64,000 bases of DNA from positions 28,695-92,694 of the forward strand of contig JACQID010000007.1 in NCBI GenBank assembly GCA_016198685.1, given 5' to 3'. The notes under the pieces are model-generated. The model was given only the letters and a program-made list of their open reading frames with translations, had not been told where the DNA came from and made no database searches. The stretch comes from Candidatus Aenigmatarchaeota archaeon (lineage in GTDB: Archaea; Aenigmatarchaeota; Aenigmatarchaeia; GW2011-AR5). Position 1 is the first letter of the stretch. Each line of letters starts with the position of its first letter. Shown here in pieces: positions 18,265-27,903 of this stretch. The translations under genes and the position numbers were made by a program.

Positions 18265-19434
18265 TTACTCCTTTGCAGCTTTCTTCACTGCTTCGGCCAC
18301 GGACAAAGGAACATTCTTGTCAAAGGGATCGGGAATTATCATTTCCGGCGTAGGATTCTTTACGCAAGATGCAAGCGCACGAGCGGCATAAACCTTCATT
18401 TTTTCCGTTATGCGCGCGGCGCGTGCGTCAAGTGCGCCTCTGAAAACGCCCGGGAATGCAAGAACGTTGTTTATCTGGTTAGGGAAGTCGCTTCTTCCTG
18501 TCCCTATTATGAAAGCGCCTCCTGCTTTGGCTTCGTCGGGCAGTATTTCCGGTACCGGATTTGCCATGGCGAATATGACGGACTTTGGCGCCATGGTTTT
18601 TACCATTTCTTTGGTTACAAGATTGCCTTTGGAGAGGCCGATAAAAACATCGGCCCCCTTGAGAGCATCAGCGAGCGTACCCTCAATATTTTCTGGATTC
18701 GTTATATCTGCCATCATCTTCTTGACGCCGTCAATGCCCTTGCGCTTCTTGCTTATCGGACCTTTGCTGTCGCAAACTATGACTTCCTTTGCAGCCGTGC
18801 ATATTTTCTTGTCAACGTCAACGCACATGAGAAGCTTTGCAACCGCCATCCCTGCGGCGCCTGCGCCAGATATGACTATTTTCATGCTTTCAAGCGGCTT
18901 GCTTGTAACTTTTGATGCATTGATCAGCCCTGCAAGTATCACTATTGCTGTTCCATGCTGGTCATCGTGGAAGACAGGTATTCCAATATCCTGGAGCCGC
19001 TCTTCAATCTCAAAGCAGCGCGGAGCAGATATGTCTTCAAGGTTAATGCCGCCGAATGCCGGGGCTATGGCTTTGACTATGCTTATTATCTCGTCTGCAT
19101 CTTTCGTGTTCAGGCATATGGGGAATCCATCAACGCCGCCGAACTGCTTGAAAAGTATAGCCTTGCCTTCCATGACAGGCATTGCAGCTTCAGGACCTAT
19201 ATCGCCCAATCCCAGAACGGCAGTTCCGTCAGTCACGACAGCCACAGAGTTGGATTTCATGGTATAAATATAAGCATTATCCTTGTTGGCTGCGATCTCC
19301 TTGCACACTTCAGCGACGCCGGGCGTATAAGCGAGGGAGAGTTCCTTTCGATCCTTTACCGAAACTTTTGACTTGATCTCTACTTTTCCGTTATTCTTGC
19401 GGTGGAGTTCCAAGGCTTCTTCTCTAAGTCCCAT
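18265..19434 (-). CDS. NAD(P)-dependent malic enzyme
   Basis: 389 aa; LAYTPGVAEVCKEIAANKD, VFHDDQHGTAIV, VISGAGAAGMAVAKLL, FAMANPVPEI. Confidence 0.93.
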   Translation of the reverse strand: MGLREEALELHRKNNGKVEIKSKVSVKDRKELSLAYTPGVAEVCKEIAANKDNAYIYTMKSNSVAVVTDGTAVLGLGDIGPEAAMPVMEGKAILFKQFGGVDGFPICLNTKDADEIISIVKAIAPAFGGINLEDISAPRCFEIEERLQDIGIPVFHDDQHGTAIVILAGLINASKVTSKPLESMKIVISGAGAAGMAVAKLLMCVDVDKKICTAAKEVIVCDSKGPISKKRKGIDGVKKMMADITNPENIEGTLADALKGADVFIGLSKGNLVTKEMVKTMAPKSVIFAMANPVPEILPDEAKAGGAFIIGTGRSDFPNQINNVLAFPGVFRGALDARAARITEKMKVYAARALASCVKNPTPEMIIPDPFDKNVPLSVAEAVKKAAKE

Positions 19435-19438
19435 CTTA

Positions 19439-19675
19439 TCATTCCTCTATGTCAAGCGCTTCAGCGAGCGCCGGCTTGTCAAATCCAACTATTATTTCTC
19501 CGTCAACATCTATCACAGGCACTCCTCTTTGGCCGGACTTCTTGACCATCGTGTCCATGGCGGCAAGATCTTCCCTGACATTAATTTCACGGTATTTCAC
19601 GCCGTTCTCGTCAAAGAAGGCCTTTGCTTCCTTGCAGAAATGGCAAGTGGGGGTTGTGTATATCAGAACATCCAT
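19439..19675 (-). CDS. Glutaredoxin-like protein
   Basis: 78 aa; YTTPTCHFCKEAKAFFDENGVKYREINV, CxxC. Confidence 0.88.
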   Translation of the reverse strand: MDVLIYTTPTCHFCKEAKAFFDENGVKYREINVREDLAAMDTMVKKSGQRGVPVIDVDGEIIVGFDKPALAEALDIEE

Positions 19676-19753
19676 CGTATCACCTCATATCGTTATGAAA
19701 AATAAAGATTTATAATAAGCGCCTTAGGCAAACTTTATCTGTATGCGTAACAA

Positions 19754-21115
19754 TTGATGGCTATGAAGCAGTTCGATCTTGTGGTCATAGGCGCAGGTTC
19801 CGGCTTAAATGTTGCAACAAAAGCAGCTGCCGCCGGCCTCAAAGTCGCTATCGTAGAAGAAGGTCCTATGGGAGGTACCTGCCTTAATAGGGGTTGCATA
19901 CCGTCAAAGATAGTGCTTCATTCTGCGGATGTCGCTGAGACTATAGATGGCGCGCGCCGTTTCGGGATAGTGCCGAAAGGTTATAGCGTAGACTTTGCAA
20001 AGGTGACAAGGCGCGCCTCAAACGCCGTGGATGAGGAATCGCGGGAAATAGAGGAAGGGATAAAGGACACCCAAAACCTTGCGTTATTCAAGGCACGGGC
20101 ACGGTTCATTGGCGAACGGACAGTTGCTGCAGGAAATGAAATGATACAAGGCAAGAAGATCGTGATTGCCGCAGGCACGAGACCGGCCATGCCTTCTATT
20201 CCCGGAATAAACAAAGTGAAATACATGACGAGCGATGAAGCGTTGCGAGTCAAGAAACAGCCTAAAAGCATGATAATACTTGGCGGTGGATTCATAGCCG
20301 CGGAGATGGCCCACTTTTACGGTGCGCTAGGCACGAAAATCACAATAATCCAGAGAAGCACGATGCTAAGAAATGAAGATAAAGAAATAGCCGATGCATA
20401 CACAAAGGCAGCCGGCAAAAAATACAAGCTAATGCTTGGATATGAATCGAAGAGCGTTTCGCAGAAAGGCAAGAAGATAACACTAATTATCAAGAATCAA
20501 TCCGGTGCAAAGTCTATAAGTGCAGATTCACTTCTTGTTGCAACCGGCCGCGTGCCGAATTCCGATGTTCTTGATGTCGCGAAAGCCGGGATTGATGTTG
20601 ATGATCGCGGTTACATCAGGACAAATGATTATCTGGAGACCAGCGCGAAAAATGTCTGGGCATTGGGGGATATTGCAGGCAAATATTTGCTGAAGCATTC
20701 AGCGAACCTTGAAGCGCAGTACGTATGGAACAGTATTCTGGGGGACAGGAAGATGGTTGATTACTGGCCAATGCCTCATGCCATATTTTCTTCGCCTCAG
20801 ATAGCTGCTGTCGGCTATACTGAAGAAGAATTGAAAGAGCAGGGCGCTGATTATTCCGGATCAACGTATTACTATCGCAGCACAGGCATGGGTCTTGCAC
20901 TCGATGAGAAGGACGGCTTTGTTAAAATCTTGCTTGCCAAGAAAAGCGGAAAGATACTCGGCTGCCATATCGTAGGTCCTGACGCCGCATCCATCATACA
21001 TGAAGTGATTGTCGCCATGAAAGCCGGGCTCACCGCGGATGCCGTTGGCAGAACCGTGCATATCCATCCTGCCTTATCCGAAGTTGTGCAGCGTGCCGCG
21101 CTGAAAGCGCGATAA
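19754..21115 (+). CDS. lpdA: Dihydrolipoyl dehydrogenase (E3)
   Basis: 453 aa; GGTCLNRGCIPSK redox motif, two dinucleotide-binding motifs, C-terminal HIHPALSEVV. Confidence 0.93.
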   Translation: MMAMKQFDLVVIGAGSGLNVATKAAAAGLKVAIVEEGPMGGTCLNRGCIPSKIVLHSADVAETIDGARRFGIVPKGYSVDFAKVTRRASNAVDEESREIEEGIKDTQNLALFKARARFIGERTVAAGNEMIQGKKIVIAAGTRPAMPSIPGINKVKYMTSDEALRVKKQPKSMIILGGGFIAAEMAHFYGALGTKITIIQRSTMLRNEDKEIADAYTKAAGKKYKLMLGYESKSVSQKGKKITLIIKNQSGAKSISADSLLVATGRVPNSDVLDVAKAGIDVDDRGYIRTNDYLETSAKNVWALGDIAGKYLLKHSANLEAQYVWNSILGDRKMVDYWPMPHAIFSSPQIAAVGYTEEELKEQGADYSGSTYYYRSTGMGLALDEKDGFVKILLAKKSGKILGCHIVGPDAASIIHEVIVAMKAGLTADAVGRTVHIHPALSEVVQRAALKAR

Positions 21116-21161
21116 AACTTTGCTTAGGAACTTAAATATTTTATTTAAAATAAATATATTT

Positions 21162-21782
21162 GTGAAACCGACCATCATAGCCCCAATAGGCGGCGACAGT
21201 TCTGCCATCTTTCGCGGAATCCGGGAATTCGGCGCGGAAAAGATAATTCTTCTGCATGTGCGTGAACATAGGAAGGATGCGGATAATCTCAAGGCCGAAC
21301 TGGCCAAATTCTCTGTTCCTGCTCTTTCCATGCAAATGAGTGAGCCTGTATGGGAATCGATTTTCAGGACCATCGGACAGATGCGCAATGAAGATTCCAT
21401 GATTAATGTTGGCGCTTCATATTCCCGTCTAAAATCTGCCGCAATTTCCGCGGCATTTGTGAATGGCATGAGGGGGTTTGATGTTGAGGGCGATAAAATA
21501 ATGCCGTTGCCCGTGCTGAAGCTGCCGTATTACGGCATGATAGCAAAGAAGAAGATGGAGATACTCCAATTCCTGGCGAAGCATGGCGGCAAAGAATCCG
21601 CTCTTGAATCCATAACAAAAAGCCTGAACATGAGTCTTCCGCTATTATCCTATTACATTAACGGCAATGCGAAAACCGAAGGCCTGAAGCAGGCAGGACT
21701 TGTGGAAACTAAGGCAAAAGGAAGGCACGTTATAGTTTTTCTTACTTTGACAGGCAGACTGCTTATGGAATCCATCGCATAA
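21162..21782 (+). CDS. CARF-like + wHTH regulator (Csa3/HFX_2341-like)
   Basis: GTG start at 21162 gives VKPTIIAPIGGDSSAIFRGIREFGAEKIILLHV...INVGASYSRLKSAAISAAFVNG plus C-terminal wHTH. Confidence 0.6.
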   Translation: MKPTIIAPIGGDSSAIFRGIREFGAEKIILLHVREHRKDADNLKAELAKFSVPALSMQMSEPVWESIFRTIGQMRNEDSMINVGASYSRLKSAAISAAFVNGMRGFDVEGDKIMPLPVLKLPYYGMIAKKKMEILQFLAKHGGKESALESITKSLNMSLPLLSYYINGNAKTEGLKQAGLVETKAKGRHVIVFLTLTGRLLMESIA

Positions 21783-21813
21783 AGAACCTGCTGCATACAA
21801 TGCAAAGACTTAT

Positions 21814-22836
21814 ATGGATTTGCCAAACGAATACATCATGGGCGACAAAATCGGCTGGCTTGAGAGGCTTGCCGGAAGCGGCGCATATGACACGATACTA
21901 ATGGACAGCTCCGTAATCAGCATTAATACGGACGGAGCGTCCACTATAAGGGATGCCAAAAATCTTCGTGACATAAATCCCGATGACCTGGATTACACGC
22001 TACAGGAGTTGGACGAGCATTTGGCTTTTCTGAATTCGGATATTTCCTGCAAGATTTACACGATACCCGAAGTTGTGGCCGAATTTGGAAGACTGAAGTC
22101 GGGTATTGACAATCATTATAAGCTCATAAATACGATTGAAGAAAACAAGGTACGAAGGGCGGGAAGAAACGTACGTAATAAGCGCAAGAAATATAGGCGT
22201 AGGCCGGAAGTTTGGGATGCGCCGGAAAGGGTGTGGGCGAGAAACAGGCAGGTGTCCACCGAGAAAAAAGAAACAAGCGAGCAATATACGTTGTTCAGGT
22301 ATGTTCAGGATGCGGTTTCAGGAATAGAAAATGCCCTCGGCGGGCGATTAATTCCTGTCGTCAACCCCGGAACTTACGAGGACTTGAAAGCAGTTGTGAA
22401 CGAATTATCAGAAGCGAAAAGTCTCAAAAAGCCATATGCGCAAGGATTTGGAAGATATGATTATACGGATTTGCACACCGATGAGGCGATAATCAGTATG
22501 GCTATCTATCTTGCCGTTTTTGAAGGCAGAAGTGTGGGCGTGGCTACGGAAGATTTCGACTTGGCAAGAATACTTACGGAAGCATGCAGATATTGGAACG
22601 CCATAGAAGCATCGGAAGGGATTGAAGGAATTGATTTTAAGCTAAAAGGAAATCCTGTGATTTTAATGCAGTACAATGCCAAAGGCAGCTACGGGTTTAG
22701 CACCAACGAAATGCGTTCTTCGGGCAATGGCATATGCAGGGTATATTCCGACAATGAGGAAGACATGCGGTTTCGGGAAAGATGCCTAGACATTTCGCGA
22801 AAAGCAGCCGATTACAAGGCGGCGAAGGTCGCGTAA
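21814..22836 (+). CDS. PIN-like domain protein with a basic insertion
   Basis: 340 aa; DTILMDSSVISI, EVVAEFGRL, DLHTDEAIISMAIYLA and VGVATEDFDLARIL match spaced PIN acidic residues; RRAGRNVRNKRKKYRRRPE insertion. Confidence 0.55.
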   Translation: MDLPNEYIMGDKIGWLERLAGSGAYDTILMDSSVISINTDGASTIRDAKNLRDINPDDLDYTLQELDEHLAFLNSDISCKIYTIPEVVAEFGRLKSGIDNHYKLINTIEENKVRRAGRNVRNKRKKYRRRPEVWDAPERVWARNRQVSTEKKETSEQYTLFRYVQDAVSGIENALGGRLIPVVNPGTYEDLKAVVNELSEAKSLKKPYAQGFGRYDYTDLHTDEAIISMAIYLAVFEGRSVGVATEDFDLARILTEACRYWNAIEASEGIEGIDFKLKGNPVILMQYNAKGSYGFSTNEMRSSGNGICRVYSDNEEDMRFRERCLDISRKAADYKAAKVA

Positions 22837-22871
22837 GACTCTATTTTTATGCGTAATAAGTTACAAGAATC

Positions 22872-23552
22872 ATGGAGACGCGCTTCTGGGAAATTGATTT
22901 CTTCCGTGGATGCGCCGTCATTCTCATGGTCATATATCATTTCTTTTATGACATGAATTTCTTCGCAGGCGGGAATTACGACATTTCTTCGGGCATACTC
23001 TGGCTAATTGGAAGAGCAGCTGCAGTCTTGTTTGTGTTCATTGCAGGCGTTTCAATGAGCCTGAGCTATTCCAGGAACCATGATTTCATGAAGTTCCTGC
23101 GCAGAGGCGCAAAGATATTAGCGGCAGCCGGAGGAATAACTTTGATCACGTGGCTTTTCTTTCCCGACAAGTTTATCGTGTTCGGAATTCTGCACATGAT
23201 CGGTGTTTCTTCGATTCTGGCATATCCGCTTCTTAAGCGGATGAAACTGAACGTTGTTTTGGGGGCATTCATATTCATTTCAGGGATAATGATGTGGCCG
23301 CATTTCACGGATGTGCAATGGCTTTTATGGCTTGTGCCTCATGCATTCAATACATTCGATTATTTCCCGCTCTTTCCATGGTTTGGCCTAATGCTTCTTG
23401 GCATAGCCGCGGGTAATTATATTTATTGTGATAGACGCCTGCGCTTCAGGTCAAGAATTACTATAATAGAAGCCTTGGGAAGGCACTCCCTTTTGATTTA
23501 TCTTGTTCATCAGCCTCTTCTTCTTGGACTAATCTACCTTCTATATCTTTGA
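22872..23552 (+). CDS. DUF1624/heparan-alpha-glucosaminide acetyltransferase-like membrane protein
   Basis: 226 aa; EIDFFRGCAVILMVIYHFFYDMNFFA. Confidence 0.8.
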   Translation: METRFWEIDFFRGCAVILMVIYHFFYDMNFFAGGNYDISSGILWLIGRAAAVLFVFIAGVSMSLSYSRNHDFMKFLRRGAKILAAAGGITLITWLFFPDKFIVFGILHMIGVSSILAYPLLKRMKLNVVLGAFIFISGIMMWPHFTDVQWLLWLVPHAFNTFDYFPLFPWFGLMLLGIAAGNYIYCDRRLRFRSRITIIEALGRHSLLIYLVHQPLLLGLIYLLYL

Positions 23553-23580
23553 TTTATCTTTTCAGATGCAATAGGATCAA

Positions 23581-23973
23581 ATGAAGTTTTACATAGCATC
23601 GCGGTTTGGAAAAGCGGCTGAAGTTAAGGAAATGACAAAAAAACTTGAGGAAATGGGCCACAGCGTAACCACGGACTGGACGCAGCACGGCGCGATTAAG
23701 CCGTATTCGCAGAACGCGTCAAAGGCCATGCTTTATTCGATAGAAGATGTGCAAGGAGTTCTCAACAGCGACGTCTTTATACTCATCACTGACGAGGGCG
23801 GAAAAGGCATGTATGTGGAATTAGGAGTTGCCATTGCCTCATTCATAGAGAAGAAAACCCCGAGAATATACATAGTTGGGGCTCACAATGAAAACACCAT
23901 ATTCTTTTTCCACCCGTCCATTTCGCGCAAGCAGAACATGGAAGAAGTGTTCAACGATCTGAAATATAGGTAA
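23581..23973 (+). CDS. Nucleoside 2-deoxyribosyltransferase-like protein
   Basis: 130 aa; MKFYIASRFGKAAEV...DVFILITDEGGKGMYVELGVAIA. Confidence 0.65.
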   Translation: MKFYIASRFGKAAEVKEMTKKLEEMGHSVTTDWTQHGAIKPYSQNASKAMLYSIEDVQGVLNSDVFILITDEGGKGMYVELGVAIASFIEKKTPRIYIVGAHNENTIFFFHPSISRKQNMEEVFNDLKYR

Positions 23974-23978
23974 ATGTT

Positions 23979-24500
23979 TCAGGCCTGATTTTTCCATTTG
24001 TGTTCTTCTATGCCGGCCCTTTTATTCACAAGCCTCGCCAATGCGAAGAATAGATCGGAGAGGCGGTTGAGATAGCGGAAAACTTCGCGATTCGTCGTTT
24101 CTTTTTCCGATAGCCTGAGAAATGCCCGCTCGGCCTTCCTTGCGCTTGCGCGGCACGAATGCAGCAGCGCGTCATCCTGGGTCTGGCCTGGAAGTATGAA
24201 ATTCTGGAGTGGCGGAAGCTCAGCTTCCGCCTTTTTCATTGCATCTTCGAGCTTCACAATATCGGAAGGCGTAATCATACCCTTGCCTGAAAGGCTTGCA
24301 AGGTCGGCTCCCGCGCTGAAGATTGTCTCGCTTATGCGTGTAAGAGTCGCCTTTAGTTCTTTGTCATTTATTGCGGCACGCGCAAGGCCGACAGAGGCAT
24401 TCAGTTCATCGAGCGCTCCGATTGCATCAATCCGCAAGGATGTTTTCTTGGTTTCCCCCCCGACAAGGCTTGTATCATCGGAATCCTGGAAATTTTTCAT
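23979..24500 (-). CDS. PduO-type cob(I)alamin adenosyltransferase
   Basis: DDTSLVGGETKKTSLRIDAIGALDELNASVG...CRASARKAERAFL...RYLNRLSDLFFALAR. Confidence 0.9.
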   Translation of the reverse strand: MKNFQDSDDTSLVGGETKKTSLRIDAIGALDELNASVGLARAAINDKELKATLTRISETIFSAGADLASLSGKGMITPSDIVKLEDAMKKAEAELPPLQNFILPGQTQDDALLHSCRASARKAERAFLRLSEKETTNREVFRYLNRLSDLFFALARLVNKRAGIEEHKWKNQA

Positions 24501-24539
24501 ATAGATCAGCTTTATATGGCAGAAAAGCCATTTTAAATA

Positions 24540-24965
24540 ATGGCAATCGTGGACTTTAATATCGATGTTATGGTAGTCCTCATTTCGGCAGTGGCTTATA
24601 CTGCTATCGGATTTGTCTGGTATTCTGACATGCTTTTCGGCAAACAATGGAGAAAAATAATGAAAATAACTGCTGCTGACATAGCAAAGGCCAAGAAAAA
24701 AGGAATGGCCATGGGCTTTACCGCAACTTTTGTTGCGTCAATAATATCAGCATTTGTGCTTGCGCAATTCGTGCGACTTGCAGGCGTTTCTTCTGCCCTT
24801 GAAGGCGCTATGGTCGGTGGTGTAGCATGGGTTGGTTTCATAGCCACAGTACTACTAACTTCGGTTGTGTATGAGAGCAAGCCAATCAAGCTATATACGA
24901 TCAACGCCGGCTATCATCTTGTCGGCTTTGCCGTAATGGGCGCGATACTCGCATCAATGGCATAA
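24540..24965 (+). CDS. DUF1761-like membrane protein
   Basis: 141 aa; AYTAIGFVWYSDMLFGKQW. Confidence 0.7.
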   Translation: MAIVDFNIDVMVVLISAVAYTAIGFVWYSDMLFGKQWRKIMKITAADIAKAKKKGMAMGFTATFVASIISAFVLAQFVRLAGVSSALEGAMVGGVAWVGFIATVLLTSVVYESKPIKLYTINAGYHLVGFAVMGAILASMA

Positions 24966-24967
24966 GA

Positions 24968-25360
24968 ATGAAGACAATACGTCAGTCTATTATTTTCAAC
25001 GCTTCTTCTCACGAGATCTTTGAGATGCTGATGGATTCAGAGAAGCATTCATTCTTCACAGATGACAAGGCTTCCATAAGCCGGAAAGTGGGCGGCAAAA
25101 TCTCGGCATATGGCGGCTATATTGAAGGCAAAAATCTCGAGATAATTCCTGATAAAAAGATGGTGCAGGAATGGCGCGCAATCGACTGGGATGACGGGAT
25201 TTGGTCTATAATTACTTTTGAATTCAAGGCCTCCGGGAGGGGATGCAAGCTTATCTTCACTCAGGAAGGCGTCCCTGACAACCAGTTCAAAGAAATAAGC
25301 AAGGGCTGGAAGGAACATTACTGGGATAGGATGAAGAAAGTGCTGGAGAGTCGTCAATAA
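24968..25360 (+). CDS. SRPBCC/AHSA1-like protein
   Basis: 130 aa; GGYIEGKNLEIIPDKKMVQEWRAIDW ... WKEHYWDRMKKVLE. Confidence 0.82.
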   Translation: MKTIRQSIIFNASSHEIFEMLMDSEKHSFFTDDKASISRKVGGKISAYGGYIEGKNLEIIPDKKMVQEWRAIDWDDGIWSIITFEFKASGRGCKLIFTQEGVPDNQFKEISKGWKEHYWDRMKKVLESRQ

Positions 25361-25493
25361 ATTTTGTTGCATGAATGACTCTCTGGTGCCCAGCTGCATT
25401 CCATAAAGCCATGACTTATTGTTGTCTACCCGAACCTTTGCAGCAATGTCTTAGCAATAATCAAATTTATATGATGGCAAACCAATTATTTGC

Positions 25494-26951
25494 ATGTATA
25501 AGATTTACATTGACGGGTCATGGGTAAATTCTTTTTCGGGAAAGACATTTGAAAGTTTCAATCCTGCGACGAGAAAATCCATCGGCACTTTTCAGCAAGG
25601 GGATGCTGCAGACGCAAAGCAGGCGATAGACGCTGCGCAAGATGCGCAGAAAAACTGGGCCGATACGCCTGCGCCTTCAAGGGCAAAAATACTGTTCAAT
25701 ATACGCGATCTATTGATAAAGGACAAAGAGAGGCTCGGGCGGCTCGTGACAACGGAAATGGGCAAGATTCTGAAAGAAGGCATGGGCGACATTCAGGAAG
25801 CCATAGACATCTTTGAATATATGGCAGGGGAGGGCCGAAGGCTATTTGGCCATACTGTGCCATCCGAGCTGCCGGATAAATTTTCCATGACTACCCGTCT
25901 TCCCATAGGCGTAGTCTCAGTAATAACTCCGTGGAATTTTCCAATAGCGGTGCCGGCGTGGAAGATGGCGGCAGCGCTGATATGCGGAAACAGCATAGTA
26001 TGGAAACCTTCATCAGACACGCCGCTCTGCGCTGTCGAGCTTGTGAAAATATTTGAGAAAGCAGGCATGCCCAAGGGCGTTGTGAATTTAGTCACAGGGC
26101 CTGGTTCATCTGTAGGCGACGAGCTTGTGAGAAACAAAGCAGTAAGCGGCATATCATTCACCGGACATAGAGATACCGGAGAAGATATACTCAGGAAAGC
26201 TGGTGTCAAGAGGGTCGGCCTCGAACTTGGCGGCAAGAACGGCATAATAGTCATGGATGATGCGGATCTTGGTCTGGCAGTTGATGGGATAGTCTGGGGC
26301 GCTTATGGAACATCTGGCCAAAGATGCACTGCGGCATCCAGAATTATAGCGCATGAAAAAATCTCTCAAAAACTTGAGAGATTATTGATCTCAAGGATTG
26401 CAAAAATAAGAGTCGGGAATGGTTTGCAGAAAACTACGGATATGGGGCCTCTTATCAATGAAGGTGCGATCAAGAAATGCGAGAAATATATAGAGATAGG
26501 AAAAAACGAGGGTGCAAAACTTGCATACGGCGGAAAAAGGCTTAATAGCAAAGGCTATTTCTTCTCGCCGAGCCTGTTCACAAAAGTCACGTCGGATATG
26601 AGAATAGCGCAGGAGGAAATATTCGGGCCGGTTTTATCAATGATCACTGTAAAGAATTTCGATGAAGTTATAGACACAATTAATTCTGTTGATTATGGGC
26701 TTTCATCAAGCATATATACCAAGGATATGAAGGCGGCGTTCAGGGCAGTTCGGGAAATAGAGGCAGGCCTTACGTACGTGAATTCATCGACGACAGGCAG
26801 CGAGGCTCACATGCCTTTTGGGGGCGTCAAAGGAACAGGCAACGGCGTTCGGGAGGCAGGCATAATGGGTATAGAGGAATTCTCTAATGTCAAGACGGTC
26901 TACTTTGATTATTCCGGCCGCCTACAGAAGGCGCAGATAGATACCGGCTAG
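25494..26951 (+). CDS. Aldehyde dehydrogenase family protein
   Basis: 485 aa; ITPWNFPIAVPAWKMAAAL, LELGGKNGIIV, SGQRCTAASRII. Confidence 0.93.
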   Translation: MYKIYIDGSWVNSFSGKTFESFNPATRKSIGTFQQGDAADAKQAIDAAQDAQKNWADTPAPSRAKILFNIRDLLIKDKERLGRLVTTEMGKILKEGMGDIQEAIDIFEYMAGEGRRLFGHTVPSELPDKFSMTTRLPIGVVSVITPWNFPIAVPAWKMAAALICGNSIVWKPSSDTPLCAVELVKIFEKAGMPKGVVNLVTGPGSSVGDELVRNKAVSGISFTGHRDTGEDILRKAGVKRVGLELGGKNGIIVMDDADLGLAVDGIVWGAYGTSGQRCTAASRIIAHEKISQKLERLLISRIAKIRVGNGLQKTTDMGPLINEGAIKKCEKYIEIGKNEGAKLAYGGKRLNSKGYFFSPSLFTKVTSDMRIAQEEIFGPVLSMITVKNFDEVIDTINSVDYGLSSSIYTKDMKAAFRAVREIEAGLTYVNSSTTGSEAHMPFGGVKGTGNGVREAGIMGIEEFSNVKTVYFDYSGRLQKAQIDTG

Positions 26952-27817
26952 CAATCATGCGGATATTGGAGATCCTTTAGAAACCGTTCCATTTCAGCTG
27001 AAAGCTGAACCTTTGGTTGGGGGTCGGCTGCTTCCGGGCGGTTTCTTCTCGTCCATTCATGGTCAAACGTTGCCTGCATTATTTCAATGTCGTCCCGCCA
27101 TTGGCGGTCGGCCATCATATAGCTTATATATCTGTTTTCATATTCTCTTGTTTCCGTATCTAAGAAGGATTCTTCCAAAGGCATGCCGATGATCTCGTGG
27201 GCTTTGTCAGCAAGTCGTTTCATATAGGGGTGATTCTGGACATATATATGGTCTGGAAGGTACTTAGGGACGATAATTTCCAGCCCCATGGAGTCTATTC
27301 CATTCTCCTGCGCCTGAAAAAGAATCAAAGGCCCCGCACCCGCATTTTCCCTGTCGTCAGTGAGGGGATAAAGAGACGGATCGCTTGGTTTGCGGGAGCC
27401 GTGCGTATAGTAATAATAAGCGTCTCTTGTGTGCGGGACATCGTTCCTGATGGTATCATCCATAAGCAGAAGTTTCCCTATGCCTAATTCTTGCGCTATA
27501 TCTATGAACTGTTTAGCATATTCACTTTCTGCATTTTCAGGCTGCGTGCCGAGAAAAACTGCAAGTGCTTTGCCGTCAATTTCCATGAGATAGAAATCGT
27601 TTTCCGGCCCCGGAAAGTCGCGTATTTTCCCGTCGTGTATCAAGACACGGCTACCGCGTTTGTTATAATATGCCTGCCAAGGTATTATATGGGTTTTTCT
27701 TGTATTGACTCTGTGATATCCCCCCAAAGCGATGAGTTTGGCCGCATCATAGGAAATCTTTGTTTCATATGGATTTTTGAATGCTGCTATGAGCGGCAGG
27801 TTACCTTTTTCGGGCAT
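26948..27817 (-). CDS. Hypothetical protein
   Basis: 289 aa ORF, no family recognised. Confidence 0.55.
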   Translation of the reverse strand: MPEKGNLPLIAAFKNPYETKISYDAAKLIALGGYHRVNTRKTHIIPWQAYYNKRGSRVLIHDGKIRDFPGPENDFYLMEIDGKALAVFLGTQPENAESEYAKQFIDIAQELGIGKLLLMDDTIRNDVPHTRDAYYYYTHGSRKPSDPSLYPLTDDRENAGAGPLILFQAQENGIDSMGLEIIVPKYLPDHIYVQNHPYMKRLADKAHEIIGMPLEESFLDTETREYENRYISYMMADRQWRDDIEIMQATFDHEWTRRNRPEAADPQPKVQLSAEMERFLKDLQYPHDC

Positions 27818-27903
27818 TTTCTTTTCATGTTATAAAATATTAAATAGCTTGCGCTTGGGGCAGATAGGATTATATAGGGTAATGAACAATTATTAGCGGT
27901 ATC

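Noticed and set aside
18076-19371. Three long plus-strand ORFs opposite the malic enzyme
   Set aside because: Mutually overlapping and antisense to a well-supported gene
21162-21782. Type III/I CRISPR-Cas locus around the Csa3-like regulator
   Set aside because: No cas genes or repeat array seen in the window
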